Shown: piece after piece, positions 8,114-17,316 of the stretch
Position numbering within the stretch: position 1 is the first letter of the stretch
How the letters are laid out: each line of letters begins with the position of its first letter
NCBI GenBank assembly: GCA_023436495.1
Contig: JAEZIT010000009.1
Coordinates: forward strand, 1-47,141
Reading direction: 5' to 3'
Length of the DNA stretch: 47,141 bases
Source: Acidobacteriota bacterium
GTDB lineage: Bacteria; Acidobacteriota; Blastocatellia; Pyrinomonadales; Pyrinomonadaceae
Translations under genes and position numbers: made by a program
Notes under the pieces: generated by a model
The model's database searches: none
What the model saw: only the letters and a program-made list of their open reading frames with translations
Told to the model about the DNA's origin: nothing

Positions 8114-9070
8114 TCACGGCTCCCGGTTCCGGCCGGAATTCCTTTCCCAAAAGACGCCATCGGAAAATCCCTGGATCGTCGTATCGTTTGCTGCGAGGCC
8201 CAACCGCTTTTGAGCGAGCAGGCAGTAGGTTTCGTCCGATTCGATCGCCACGAAACTGCGGCCGAGCTTTCGCGCCGTGACGGCGGTCGTTCCGCTGCCG
8301 GCGAAAGGATCCAGGATGAGATTCCCCTCGTTCGTGCTTGCAAGTATTATCTTTGCAAGCAATTTTTCCGGCTTTTGTGTCGGATGGTCGGTGTTTTCGG
8401 GCATCGACCAAAAAGGGACACTTATGTCGGTCCAAATGTTTGACGGATGCGTGTCCCGGAACTTGCCTTCCGCGGAATCGGTCCAATCTTTTGGCCTGCC
8501 ATTCACGCGATAAGGCGCGATGACGCGGCGACGCTGTTTCACCGCGTCGAGATTGAAGGTGTATTCATCCGAAACCGTAAAGAACCAGATGTCTTCGGCG
8601 GCGTTCTTCCAATTCGCACGTGCACCGCGGCCCTTTTCGCGTTCCCATGTGATTCGGCTGCGAAGCTGGAAATGCCGCATCCCGACGCGCTGGATGGCGG
8701 CTGACGAACGCCAGTCGCCGCAGATATAGACCGATGCCTTCGGTTTGAGAAGCGAGACGCAAAGACTGAGCCAGGAGTCGAGCCAGTCTTCGTATTCATC
8801 GAGCGATGTCTGTCTAAACTTTTCGGTCCCGAAATTCTTCGTCAGGTTATACGGCGGGTCGGCGAACAGCAGGTCGAAAGTACTTTCGGGAAGTATTTTC
8901 AGTACCGAAAAGGCATCTCCGCAGATCATCCTATCGCGGACGCCGCTCAGGTCGTTCTTGTCATCGAAAAACAGCAGCTGCTCGCGATACGCCGCTGCCT
9001 CGCTTTCGGAAAGTCCGATCGTGCGATTTCGCGGCGCTCGAATTTTTATTGATCCGTCGGAATCGGGCAT
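8114..9070 (-). CDS. Solitary beta-class DNA methyltransferase (N6-adenine/N4-cytosine type)
   Basis: 318 residues. Motif IV (FADPPYN, about residue 70) comes before the variable target-recognition region, and motif I (DPFAGSGTT, about 255-263) comes late; that order defines beta-class amino-methyltransferases such as M.RsrI and CcrM-like enzymes. HPTQKPEKL (about 230) is the usual motif X. The enzyme transfers methyl from S-adenosylmethionine to an exocyclic amine in a specific DNA site, which cannot be read here. No restriction endonuclease gene adjoins it: neighbours are DUF421 upstream and exonuclease III downstream. It therefore looks like a solitary regulatory or epigenetic methyltransferase. 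Confidence 0.9.
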   Translation of the reverse strand: MPDSDGSIKIRAPRNRTIGLSESEAAAYREQLLFFDDKNDLSGVRDRMICGDAFSVLKILPESTFDLLFADPPYNLTKNFGTEKFRQTSLDEYEDWLDSWLSLCVSLLKPKASVYICGDWRSSAAIQRVGMRHFQLRSRITWEREKGRGARANWKNAAEDIWFFTVSDEYTFNLDAVKQRRRVIAPYRVNGRPKDWTDSAEGKFRDTHPSNIWTDISVPFWSMPENTDHPTQKPEKLLAKIILASTNEGNLILDPFAGSGTTAVTARKLGRSFVAIESDETYCLLAQKRLGLAANDTTIQGFSDGVFWERNSGRNREP

Positions 9071-9123
9071 ATAGGCTTGGAAAACTCTAGCATATCCGGC
9101 CGATGTCGTGAGAGTGCAGGGCG

Positions 9124-9714
9124 TTAATCACCCAAAATAATTCGTACGGTCTGCACACCTTCCTCAACGTTTATATCGAGCACTTGGGGTTCCTGCTTTT
9201 TCGGGATAATGGTAATGGTGCCGTCATTTTCGAGGTAAGCAGATTTTACCTCCTTCTCCGACTCGACCTTTCCTTTTTCCCGCATCGCCTGATGAAGGTC
9301 GTTTCTGCCGATCTTGCTGTCCTGCATCGCGTCTTCCTGAAGTTCTCCATCAATTACCAGCTTGCGCGGCTCGTTTTCGACAATCTTGCTGAACCCCTTC
9401 CAGTAAAAGGAGATAGTGGCGATTACCCAGTGCATCGCCATCAGCACCAGGACCACAACGATCATGTCAATGAACGTCATCGCGCCGGTGATCCCGCGCG
9501 CCATGATCGAGCCGAGTATGAACCCAAGCAGGATATCGAATGATGAGTAGTTGCCCATGAATCGGCGTTTGCCGACACGGATGATCACGAGCGCGATCAG
9601 GTAGATAATGATCGTTCTGGTGATCACCTGAACGACCGTAAGTTGACGATACTCCTCACCGCCGCCCAACAGCCATCTGAAGCCTTCCAAGAACTGCTGT
9701 AGCATTAAGCTCAA
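9124..9714 (-). CDS. DUF421 membrane protein (YetF/YcaP-like)
   Basis: 196 residues. Three predicted membrane helices (about 28-47, 57-75 and 80-103) precede a cytoplasmic domain (about 110-196) with the DUF421 signature: KRRFMGNYSSFDILLGFILG, NEPRKLVIDGEL, and a late region typical of YetF-like proteins. The molecular role of this family is poorly defined; some Bacillus members act in spores. It is first in a minus-strand run with the methyltransferase and exonuclease III (gaps of 53 and 56 bases) and diverges from the ATP synthase locus. Confidence 0.88.
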   Translation of the reverse strand: MSLMLQQFLEGFRWLLGGGEEYRQLTVVQVITRTIIIYLIALVIIRVGKRRFMGNYSSFDILLGFILGSIMARGITGAMTFIDMIVVVLVLMAMHWVIATISFYWKGFSKIVENEPRKLVIDGELQEDAMQDSKIGRNDLHQAMREKGKVESEKEVKSAYLENDGTITIIPKKQEPQVLDINVEEGVQTVRIILGD

Positions 9715-9892
9715 TTATCGCAATATCGGGCGCCGAATGGAACAACTAAAACCGCTTGGTTTGCCGATTTTTACTGGGAATTGGGCTGCTGTTGCTCGCT
9801 TGACCGCCAAAATCGCGCGTGATAACCTTATATCTTTTGAGTATCGAGCGATTTTTGCTCAGTTATTTTAATACATTAGTTTAATAAAGTTT

Positions 9893-10339
9893 ATGTTTTT
9901 GCTGGCCTTTCAAGAATCGATCCAGCTGATTCCGGATGGCACACTGCTCGTGCACATTGCCATCATTTTGGTGATGATCTGGATCCTTAACCGCACCCTT
10001 TTCAAACCGATAAATCGAATAATCCAGTCGCGCGAGAGCCGTACAGGCGGCGCCGGCGAAGCTGGTTCGATCCTTGCCCAAGTCAACGAGAAGGAAGCGG
10101 CCTACGGCAAGGCAATGCTGGATGCCCGTACGCAGGGATACCAAATGATAGAAAGGGAGCAGGCCGCAGCGAATTCAGCCAGAGAACAGAAGCTCGGCAG
10201 CGTTCGGGAAGAAGTCTCGACGAAAGTTATGGCTGAAAAGCAAGAGCTAGAACGTCAGGCGGCGGACGCCCGTGCGGCCATCGAACAGGAAGCCGATGCC
10301 ATCGCGGATAAGATCACCCAAAGTATTTTGAAGGTATAA
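9893..10339 (+). CDS. atpF': ATP synthase F0 subunit b' (peripheral stalk)
   Basis: 148 residues: one membrane helix (about 20-37, LVHIAIILVMIWILN) followed by a long Glu/Ala/Gln/Arg-rich coiled coil to the end. It pairs with the second b-type subunit encoded next, as in bacteria that use a b/b' heterodimer stalk. KPINRIIQSRES just after the helix is the usual b-family hinge. No Shine-Dalgarno precedes the ATG; the upstream sequence is very AT-rich. It is the first gene of the locus; genes for subunits a and c are not upstream as they often are. Confidence 0.88.
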   Translation: MFLLAFQESIQLIPDGTLLVHIAIILVMIWILNRTLFKPINRIIQSRESRTGGAGEAGSILAQVNEKEAAYGKAMLDARTQGYQMIEREQAAANSAREQKLGSVREEVSTKVMAEKQELERQAADARAAIEQEADAIADKITQSILKV

Positions 10340-10381
10340 GGAAACGGGCCCGCAGGAAATAGCGGGGACCTCGGTTCAGAT

Positions 10382-10951
10382 ATGTCGGACCTAATTTTAA
10401 TCACAGTAATGCTGGCCGCCGGAGGTTCCGGTTCGGAGAGCGGTTTTCTGAAGTTCTATAACGAATGGCTCAATATTCCGGGTTTTGAGCTCTGGAAGTT
10501 TTTCAATCTTGCCATCTTTGTCGGGATACTGACCTATCTTCTGAAAAAGCCTCTGACCGCCGCGTTCAAGGCGAAACGCGAATCGATCCGCGCAGAACTG
10601 ATAAGGGCAGAAGAAGAGAAACAGGCCGCACTTGCGAAACTTGCGTCAACAGAAGCAAAGCTGACGCAGCTCGAATCGGAGCGTTCGGAAGTACTTAAGC
10701 GGGCTTCTGCCGAAGCGGAATCCGAGAAGGAACGGATCACACGACAGACCGAGGCGGAAGTGCAGAGGCTTCGCGAACAGGCCGAGGCAGAGATCGGGCG
10801 CATGGCGCAGGTGGCAAAGGCAGAACTTCGCCGCATTTCGGCGGAAGAAAGCGTTCGACGTGCAGAAGCGAAGATTAAAGCGGCGATGGACGCGAACAAA
10901 GATTCGCGGCTTGTAAAAGCCAGCATCGATGCGATCGGAGGCTTGAATTAA
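10382..10951 (+). CDS. atpF: ATP synthase F0 subunit b
   Basis: 189 residues. A hydrophobic N-terminus (about 3-14) precedes a periplasmic loop and then a membrane helix (about 40-58, FFNLAIFVGILTYLLKKPLT), followed by a long coiled coil rich in Ala, Glu and Arg. It forms the peripheral stalk with b' and binds delta at its C-terminus. The extra hydrophobic N-terminus is unusual for E. coli-type b and may be a cleaved signal or a second anchor. The gene stops one base before atpH. A short CCCGC/GCGGG hairpin (10349-10366) lies in the spacer ahead of it. Confidence 0.9.
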   Translation: MSDLILITVMLAAGGSGSESGFLKFYNEWLNIPGFELWKFFNLAIFVGILTYLLKKPLTAAFKAKRESIRAELIRAEEEKQAALAKLASTEAKLTQLESERSEVLKRASAEAESEKERITRQTEAEVQRLREQAEAEIGRMAQVAKAELRRISAEESVRRAEAKIKAAMDANKDSRLVKASIDAIGGLN

Positions 10952-10952
10952 T

Positions 10953-11495
10953 ATGAGTATCGAAACGATCGCACGCCGGTACGCAGCAGCACTAACCGAC
11001 GTCGTTTTGAAAAGCGGCGAAACCGAGATCGTAAGAAGCGAATTGAAGCAGTGGGAACAGATGATCGACGGGAACGAAGATCTTCACACTGCGATCGCCA
11101 ACCCCGCGATCACGCACGATAATAAGATAAAGGTCCTGGAAAGCCTTCTGGCTAAGGCGCGACCGTCGAAGACCACGGCAAACTTCCTTCGCATTTTGCT
11201 CAGGAACGGGCGCCTGACGGAGCTTGCTGAAATAAACGAGCGTTTTGCAGCGGAACTGGAAGAGCGGAGCGGTGTCGTGACGGCACAGATCACGTCCGCC
11301 CGCGAACTGCCGGAAGGCGAACGCAGCGAATTGCGCGCAGGCTTAGAAAAATTGACCGGTAAAAAGGTCAACCTAAGGTTTGATATTAACGAACAGCTTA
11401 TCGGCGGCGTCGTCACCCGGATCGGGTCGACCGTGTATGACGGCTCCGTAAAAACACAGTTAGAGAATCTTAAACAAGAACTTATTGGATCGTAG
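10953..11495 (+). CDS. atpH: ATP synthase F1 subunit delta
   Basis: 180 residues, standard family length. The helical N-terminal domain starts with ETIARRYAAALTDV, the typical opening, and the C-terminal beta domain has QLIGGVVTRIGSTVYDGSVK (about 149-168), the delta/OSCP signature. It links the b/b' stalk to the top of the alpha3beta3 head. It begins one base after the atpF stop, so translation is probably coupled. A 75-base spacer containing an inverted repeat separates it from atpA. Confidence 0.95.
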   Translation: MSIETIARRYAAALTDVVLKSGETEIVRSELKQWEQMIDGNEDLHTAIANPAITHDNKIKVLESLLAKARPSKTTANFLRILLRNGRLTELAEINERFAAELEERSGVVTAQITSARELPEGERSELRAGLEKLTGKKVNLRFDINEQLIGGVVTRIGSTVYDGSVKTQLENLKQELIGS

Positions 11496-11504
11496 TTCGT
11501 AGAT

Positions 11505-11540
11505 CGTTGTTCGCCGCGGCAGACAGCCATGCGAACAACG
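11505..11540 (+). repeat. Perfect 10-bp inverted repeat between atpH and atpA
   Basis: CGTTGTTCGC (11505-11514) pairs perfectly with GCGAACAACG (11531-11540) across a 16-base loop. Further CGAAC/GTTCG motifs continue up to base 11565, so larger alternative folds are possible. The structure ends 30 bases before the atpA ATG, which has no recognisable Shine-Dalgarno. There is no U-tract, so a terminator is unlikely. It could be an mRNA processing or stability element in the atp transcript, or a relic of a dispersed palindromic repeat. Confidence 0.6.
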
Positions 11541-11570
11541 AACAACCGTTAACGATCAACGAACAAAAAT

Positions 11571-13103
<1,533 letters not shown>

Positions 13104-13104
13104 C

Positions 13105-13168
13105 AACTTTGGATCTCGAAATGCGGATCCGGGATAGGGTTTTCGGTCCGCAATTCGAAATCTAAGTT
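13105..13168 (+). repeat. Imperfect inverted repeat between atpA and atpG
   Basis: Arms at 13105-13130 and 13145-13168 pair imperfectly: the blocks AACTT, GAT, TCGAA, TGCGGA and CC recur in inverted order, with single-base differences and a short bulge. The loop is about 14 bases. It ends 12 bases before the atpG ATG, which lacks a Shine-Dalgarno, and it fills almost the whole spacer. No U-tract follows, so it is more likely an mRNA structure or repeat relic than a terminator. Confidence 0.5.
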
Positions 13169-13180
13169 CTGAATTCTTAT

Positions 13181-14056
13181 ATGGCTAGTTTGTTAGACAT
13201 GCGCCGACGCATCAAGTCGGTGAAAAACACGCAGCAGATCACCAAGGCAATGAAGATGGTGGCTGCGGCGAAATTGAAGCGGGCACAGGACCGCGTGACC
13301 TCTTCGCGTCCTTTTGCGACGAAAATGTCCGACGTTCTGGGCGGGTTAAGCGCGAAGGTCTCCGATGATTTTTCGCATCCGCTGCTAGACGAACGCGGCG
13401 ACGAGAAGTACCTAATCGTGCTCGTCAGCGCCGACAAAGGACTCGCCGGCGCATTCAACGCGAACGTTATCAAGGCGACGCAGGCGTTCATGAAGGAGAA
13501 CGAAGGTAAATCTGCGGAGATGATCCCGGTTGGGCGAAAAGGCCGCGATTTCTTCAAACGCAGAGATGTGAAGTTTGCCGAAGAATACGTCGGTTTGACC
13601 GGAACGGGAAGCGTCAATCACGAGGACGCAGTTCGTATCGCACAGAATGTCATCAAGACGTTTACCGAGGATGAATCGATCGACAAGGTTTTCCTCGTTT
13701 TCACGGAATTTCGCACGGTCCTCTCGCAAAAGCCGATGATCGAGCAGCTGCTTCCCATCGCCCGTACGGCCGATGGCAACGAAGACGGCACGGCAGCGCC
13801 GGCGGAATATATTTACGAACAGCCGGCGCCGGAGATCTTCGGAAAGCTGCTCCCGAAACAGGTCGAAACGCAGATCTATAAGGGAATGCTTGAATCAGTC
13901 GCTTCGGAACAGGGTTCAAGAATGACCGCAATGGACTCCGCGTCGAAGAACGCGGGCGAGCTGATCGATACACTGACGCTGAACATGAACCGCATACGTC
14001 AGGCAGCGATCACCAAGGAGATCATCGAAGTCGTATCGGGCGCGGCAGCGCTCTAA
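13181..14056 (+). CDS. atpG: ATP synthase F1 subunit gamma
   Basis: 291 residues. The N-terminal helix (MRRRIKSVKNTQQITKAMKM) and the C-terminal helix (MDSASKNAGELIDTLTLNMN and onwards) form the rotor coiled coil, both well conserved. Gamma turns inside the alpha3beta3 ring and couples proton flow to ATP synthesis. It is the last atp gene of the locus; a VanZ-family gene follows after 51 bases that contain a strong stem-loop. Confidence 0.96.
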   Translation: MASLLDMRRRIKSVKNTQQITKAMKMVAAAKLKRAQDRVTSSRPFATKMSDVLGGLSAKVSDDFSHPLLDERGDEKYLIVLVSADKGLAGAFNANVIKATQAFMKENEGKSAEMIPVGRKGRDFFKRRDVKFAEEYVGLTGTGSVNHEDAVRIAQNVIKTFTEDESIDKVFLVFTEFRTVLSQKPMIEQLLPIARTADGNEDGTAAPAEYIYEQPAPEIFGKLLPKQVETQIYKGMLESVASEQGSRMTAMDSASKNAGELIDTLTLNMNRIRQAAITKEIIEVVSGAAAL

Positions 14057-14063
14057 CAACGGC

Positions 14064-14100
14064 AAGCGGCCGCGGTTTCAACCACCGCATTTTGCCGCTT
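14064..14100 (+). repeat. Nested stem-loop between atpG and the VanZ gene
   Basis: AAGCGGC (14064-14070) pairs with GCCGCTT (14094-14100) and encloses a second stem GCGGT/ACCGC with loop TTCAACC. It lies seven bases after the atpG stop and ends seven bases before the VanZ-gene ATG. It could act as a weak terminator or 3'-end stabiliser for the atp mRNA, but only a TTTT run inside the structure is present and no U-tract follows. Confidence 0.5.
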
Positions 14101-14107
14101 CCATTGA

Positions 14108-14614
14108 ATGTCAAACGATTATTCAAGTAGCATTTGGCGCGGGCGTTTTATACGTTACGCGCCTCTTGTTTTATGGGTCGGGGTGATCTTTCTGCTGTCG
14201 AGCAGTACCGGATCGATGTCCGAGACTTCGCGATTTATCAGGCCGCTGCTGGAGTTTTTGTTTCCTTCCGCCTCTGACGAAACGCTGCGGGTTATACACG
14301 GCTACATTCGCAAATCTGCTCACTTGACCGAATACGCGCTGCTGGCGTTTCTGGCTTACAGAGCCCTTGCCGCCGCAACGCATGATACACTCCGTCGCGG
14401 ACGATTTCTTATACCTCTGGTTATCGTGTTGTCTGTAGCGTCGATCGACGAGTTCAATCAAAGCTTCAATACCGCACGGACCGGATCGGGATGGGACGTT
14501 TTGCTGGATGCGGCAGGCGGTATATTGATGATCACGTTTCTGTTACTGCTTGAAAAGACGAGACTTGTAAAGCATCATCCCGAACCTTCCATAGACCCGT
14601 CCCAAGCACCTTAA
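14108..14614 (+). CDS. VanZ family membrane protein
   Basis: 168 residues with four predicted helices (about 16-34, 70-92, 97-115 and 140-158). HIRKSAHLTEYALLAFL-like sequence (here YIRKSAHLTEYALLAFLAYR) and SIDEFNQSF are the hallmarks of the VanZ-like family. VanZ of the Tn1546 vancomycin cluster gives low-level teicoplanin resistance, but most chromosomal homologues have no known role. No resistance genes surround it. Position right after atpG may mean readthrough from the atp promoter. Confidence 0.88.
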   Translation: MSNDYSSSIWRGRFIRYAPLVLWVGVIFLLSSSTGSMSETSRFIRPLLEFLFPSASDETLRVIHGYIRKSAHLTEYALLAFLAYRALAAATHDTLRRGRFLIPLVIVLSVASIDEFNQSFNTARTGSGWDVLLDAAGGILMITFLLLLEKTRLVKHHPEPSIDPSQAP

Positions 14615-14682
14615 ATCTTTCAAATTCGGAAACTTTCTGTGATAATCTATCGTTAAGAAAATCAGAAGGAGATCCGAACATA

Positions 14683-15837
14683 ATGAGTATTTTCGACAAG
14701 GTAAAAGAGGCGGCGATGAACCAGTTCATCGAGGTCATTGAATGGCTTGATGATTCGAAGGACACGCTGCTGTACCGATTTCCCGTTGCCGGACAGGAGA
14801 TCAAGAACGACGCGCAACTGATCGTAAGAGAATCGCAAGCGGCGGTCTTTGTATACGAAGGACAGGTCGCAGATGTTTTCACGCCTGGACGTTATACGAT
14901 CGACGGCGGAAACACGCCTATTCTTTCGAAACTCGGTGCATGGAAATACGGATTCAATTCTCCTTTCAAATCGGAAGTTTACTTTGTCAACACCAAACAA
15001 TTCACGGACCTGAAATGGGGCACTTCAAACCCGATCATGCTGCGCGATTCGGATTTCGGCATCGTACGTCTGCGTGCATTCGGCGCGTACAGCCTGCGGG
15101 TCGTGAACCCGAGCGAATTCATCAAAGAGGTCGCGGGAACCAATGCCCATTTTCAGACCGAGGACATCGACGGCCAACTTAAACGTGCGATCGTGACCGA
15201 GTTTTCCGATGCCCTTGGCGAAATGAAGATTCCGGCGCTCGATCTTGCTGCCCAATATAAAGAACTCGGTGATGCCATTCGCGGCAAGATCAACGGCGAT
15301 TTCAGCTCCTACGGGCTCGAGGTCACTAAATTCTACGTCGAGAACATCAGCCTTCCGCCCGAAGTCGAAGCGGCGATGGACAAGCGGGCATCAATGGGTG
15401 CGCTTGGCGACGCTCAGAAATATATGCAGTTTCAGGCGGCCGATGCTCTTCGCGATGCCGCTCAGAACGAAGGAGGCGGTGCTGGTTTAGGCGCCGGGCT
15501 CGGAGCAGGATTTGCGGTAGGCGGACAGATGGCGAATGCGTTCGGCGCCGGCCCGCAGGGCGGTCAGGGCGGCGGTCAGCCCGCGACGTCCGCATGTCCT
15601 AATTGCGGAAAGCAAAACGTCGCGAGCGCTAAGTTCTGTGCCGATTGCGGCGGCAAAATGCAAGCCGAAAAGGTGCCGTGCGTCAAATGCGGGGCAGAGC
15701 TTCGGGAAGGCGCGAAATTCTGTTCGGAGTGCGGTTCAAGCCAAGAAAAGGCAAAATGCTCGAACTGTCAGGCGGAGCTTGCTCCCGGTGCGAAATTCTG
15801 TCCGGAATGCGGCTCGAAGACGGCGGCCGAAGCATAA
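14683..15837 (+). CDS. SPFH-domain protein with three C-terminal zinc ribbons
   Basis: 384 residues. An SPFH/band-7-like domain occupies about residues 15-260, a Gly/Ala-rich linker about 262-305, and the C-terminus has three consecutive CxxC...CxxC zinc-ribbon modules, each closing with an FC-x2-CG element (about 308-378). This architecture is found in bacterial proteins annotated as virion core protein or YdjI-like. SPFH proteins assemble into rings at membranes; no transmembrane segment or signal peptide is seen here. AAGGAG lies nine bases before the ATG, and an AT-rich stretch upstream (TGATAAT near 14640) may hold its own promoter. A strong terminator follows, so it is probably monocistronic. 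Role unknown. Confidence 0.87.
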   Translation: MSIFDKVKEAAMNQFIEVIEWLDDSKDTLLYRFPVAGQEIKNDAQLIVRESQAAVFVYEGQVADVFTPGRYTIDGGNTPILSKLGAWKYGFNSPFKSEVYFVNTKQFTDLKWGTSNPIMLRDSDFGIVRLRAFGAYSLRVVNPSEFIKEVAGTNAHFQTEDIDGQLKRAIVTEFSDALGEMKIPALDLAAQYKELGDAIRGKINGDFSSYGLEVTKFYVENISLPPEVEAAMDKRASMGALGDAQKYMQFQAADALRDAAQNEGGGAGLGAGLGAGFAVGGQMANAFGAGPQGGQGGGQPATSACPNCGKQNVASAKFCADCGGKMQAEKVPCVKCGAELREGAKFCSECGSSQEKAKCSNCQAELAPGAKFCPECGSKTAAEA

Positions 15838-15857
15838 TATTATACCGTTTTGACGAG

Positions 15858-15886
15858 AAGGGCAGGCGCGCGTCGCTTGCCCTTTT
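15858..15886 (+). terminator. Rho-independent terminator after the SPFH gene
   Basis: An 11-bp stem AAGGGCAGGCG (15858-15868) / CGCTTGCCCTT (15874-15884) with one G-U pair and a five-base loop, followed by a short T run (15883-15886). It lies 20 bases after the SPFH stop and isolates it from the Trm112-like gene. Confidence 0.75.
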
Positions 15887-15932
15887 GCTGTGGCAAGATA
15901 TGATAATATCGTAATATCCGGAGCTTAAAATA

Positions 15933-16112
15933 ATGGCAATTAGTCCCGAACTTTTAGAAATACTACGCTGCCCGAAATGCAAATCGAAGGTCGAGCAGAA
16001 GCCCGATGGCAGCGGGCTAAAATGCACCAATCCCGAATGCTCGCTGGTTTATCCAATACGCGACGAAATACCCGTAATGCTGATCGATGAGGCGACGGTT
16101 GAGAAACCATGA
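15933..16112 (+). CDS. Trm112-like (YcaR/UPF0434) small zinc-binding protein
   Basis: 59 residues: MAISPELLEILRCPKCKSK at the start is typical of the family, with Cys13, Cys16, Cys31 and Cys36 as a zinc-binding set, and the ending YPIRDEIPVMLIDEA is nearly diagnostic. Eukaryotic Trm112 activates methyltransferases; bacterial YcaR-like proteins are less understood and often sit beside lipid A or LPS genes. Here a heptosyltransferase-like gene follows 111 bases downstream, consistent with that pattern. It has a possible weak promoter in the AT-rich bases just upstream. Confidence 0.88.
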   Translation: MAISPELLEILRCPKCKSKVEQKPDGSGLKCTNPECSLVYPIRDEIPVMLIDEATVEKP

Positions 16113-16144
16113 TCTTTTGGGTCTGGGGGTTCTATTTGGTTTAA

Positions 16145-16203
16145 AGAGTCTGTCGAGTCGGTTGAGCATAAAGAGCCGCGAATCACAAGACTCGATCGAC
16201 TCT
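16145..16203 (+). repeat. 15-bp imperfect inverted repeat before the GT9 gene
   Basis: AGAGTCTGTCGAGTC (16145-16159) and GACTCGATCGACTCT (16189-16203) are inverted copies matching at 13 of 15 positions, with a 29-base loop. The structure ends 20 bases before the ATG at 16224. The core GAGTCTGTCGAGTC resembles GAGTCTATCGGGTC in the rpsP-khpA spacer, which suggests a dispersed element. Confidence 0.55.
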
Positions 16204-16223
16204 GAGCTTTGACTCCACAGGCA

Positions 16224-17279
16224 ATGAACTCAATTGACTGGAAATCGGTACGCCGCGTGTTGGTCATACGCCTTCGATCGATCGGCGATACGGTGTTGTC
16301 TACGCCCACATTAGCTGAGCTGAAAGATTTTCTGCCGGACGCAGAGATAGACGTGCTTCTAGAGGATTGGGTCGCGCCGCTCTTGGCTGATTCAAACCTT
16401 GTAGATAACGTCATCAGCCTTGAAAAAGGAGCCCTGCCGCGGCTAAAGACCGCGATGGACATCCGCCAACGGCGTTACGACGTCGTATTTAATCTGCACG
16501 GCGGGACGACTGGAACTTTCTTTGCTGCGGCCAGCGGCGCGGCGCACCGCGTAGGATACAGCGAATATCAGTATTCCTTTCTTTATAATCACTTGCTGTC
16601 GTCGGCCTCAGATTTCTGGAAGAAGAAATATACTCATTCGGTCGAACAGCAGCTCGCACTGCTCGGGTTTGTATCGGTACCCTTCCATCCAAAACAGCGG
16701 ACGCGGCTCGATGTCAGTAAGACCGCCGATGAATCCCTCACGGCGAAATTTCGCTCGCGATTTGGACGCGTTCCGGAACGATTTGCATTGATCCACCCTG
16801 CGGCCGCATTCGCCACAAAGACCTGGGCCGTTGAGAATTTTGCCCGCATCGCAGAATTGGGCGCTAATTGGGGGCTCGAAACTGTCGCTGTCGCGACACA
16901 GCGCGAACGAGACGTGCTCGATCGTCTGGTCGCCGGGTCAAGCGTGCCGGTCATAACGTTTGATGACCTCTCGCTTCCGGAGATCACAGCTCTCGCCTCG
17001 CGTGCAAAATTGTTCGTCGGCAACGATTCAGGAATAGCACATATAGCAGCGGCCGTTAACACGCCGTCGGTTGTGGTCTTCGGGTCGTCCAATATCCATC
17101 ACTGGCGGCCGTGGACCGAGGCGCCGAATGAGATAGTTTACGAACCCCTGCCATGCCAACCATGTCCGGGCTACGAGTGCAGGGAATTTGGCGAGCCGCG
17201 GTGTATTTTGAACGTTTCGGTCGAATTGGTTGAGGCCGCAATAGGTCGGGTGTTGGAGCAAACAAAAGGCGGGCTTTAA
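16224..17279 (+). CDS. Glycosyltransferase family 9 (ADP-heptose:LPS heptosyltransferase-like)
   Basis: 351 residues from the ATG at 16224; a TTG five codons earlier is less likely. The N-terminal Rossmann domain has IRLRSIGDTVLSTP (about 15-28), and the C-terminal domain has GNDSGIAHIAAAVNTPSVVV followed by FGSSNIHHWRPW, the sugar-nucleotide-binding region of GT9. Such enzymes add heptose to the inner core of lipopolysaccharide at the cytoplasmic face of the inner membrane. This supports a Gram-negative envelope. The C-terminal PCQPCPGYECREFGEPRC segment carries four Cys, common in this family. Exact acceptor unknown. Confidence 0.9.
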   Translation: MNSIDWKSVRRVLVIRLRSIGDTVLSTPTLAELKDFLPDAEIDVLLEDWVAPLLADSNLVDNVISLEKGALPRLKTAMDIRQRRYDVVFNLHGGTTGTFFAAASGAAHRVGYSEYQYSFLYNHLLSSASDFWKKKYTHSVEQQLALLGFVSVPFHPKQRTRLDVSKTADESLTAKFRSRFGRVPERFALIHPAAAFATKTWAVENFARIAELGANWGLETVAVATQRERDVLDRLVAGSSVPVITFDDLSLPEITALASRAKLFVGNDSGIAHIAAAVNTPSVVVFGSSNIHHWRPWTEAPNEIVYEPLPCQPCPGYECREFGEPRCILNVSVELVEAAIGRVLEQTKGGL

Positions 17280-17291
17280 GTAAACCCGCCT
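17267..17291 (-). terminator. Terminator between the convergent GT9 and BON genes
   Basis: AGGCGGG (17267-17273) pairs with CCCGCCT (17285-17291), with a bulged C and three further A-T pairs around a short loop. Read on the minus strand it is followed by TTTTGTTTG, so it is best as the terminator of the BON gene. The GT9 stop codon (17277-17279) is inside the hairpin, so it probably serves both transcripts. Confidence 0.65.
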
Positions 17292-17316
17292 CTCCATTTG
17301 ATTCGAGCCGTCAGCT

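Noticed and set aside
7287..8486. Longer exonuclease III with 143 extra N-terminal residues
   Set aside because: The extra part is basic, low-quality sequence overlapping the methyltransferase gene; the ATG at 8057 gives exact family length.
8114..9714. Restriction-modification or defence system
   Set aside because: No endonuclease, helicase or defence-associated gene adjoins the methyltransferase; neighbours are housekeeping or DUF421.
14108..14614. Glycopeptide resistance locus based on VanZ
   Set aside because: No vanHAX or regulator genes are present; VanZ-like proteins are widespread without resistance roles.
16145..16203. tRNA or small structured RNA gene before GT9
   Set aside because: Only a single imperfect inverted repeat; no cloverleaf, T-loop GTTCGA or CCA-like ending in register.
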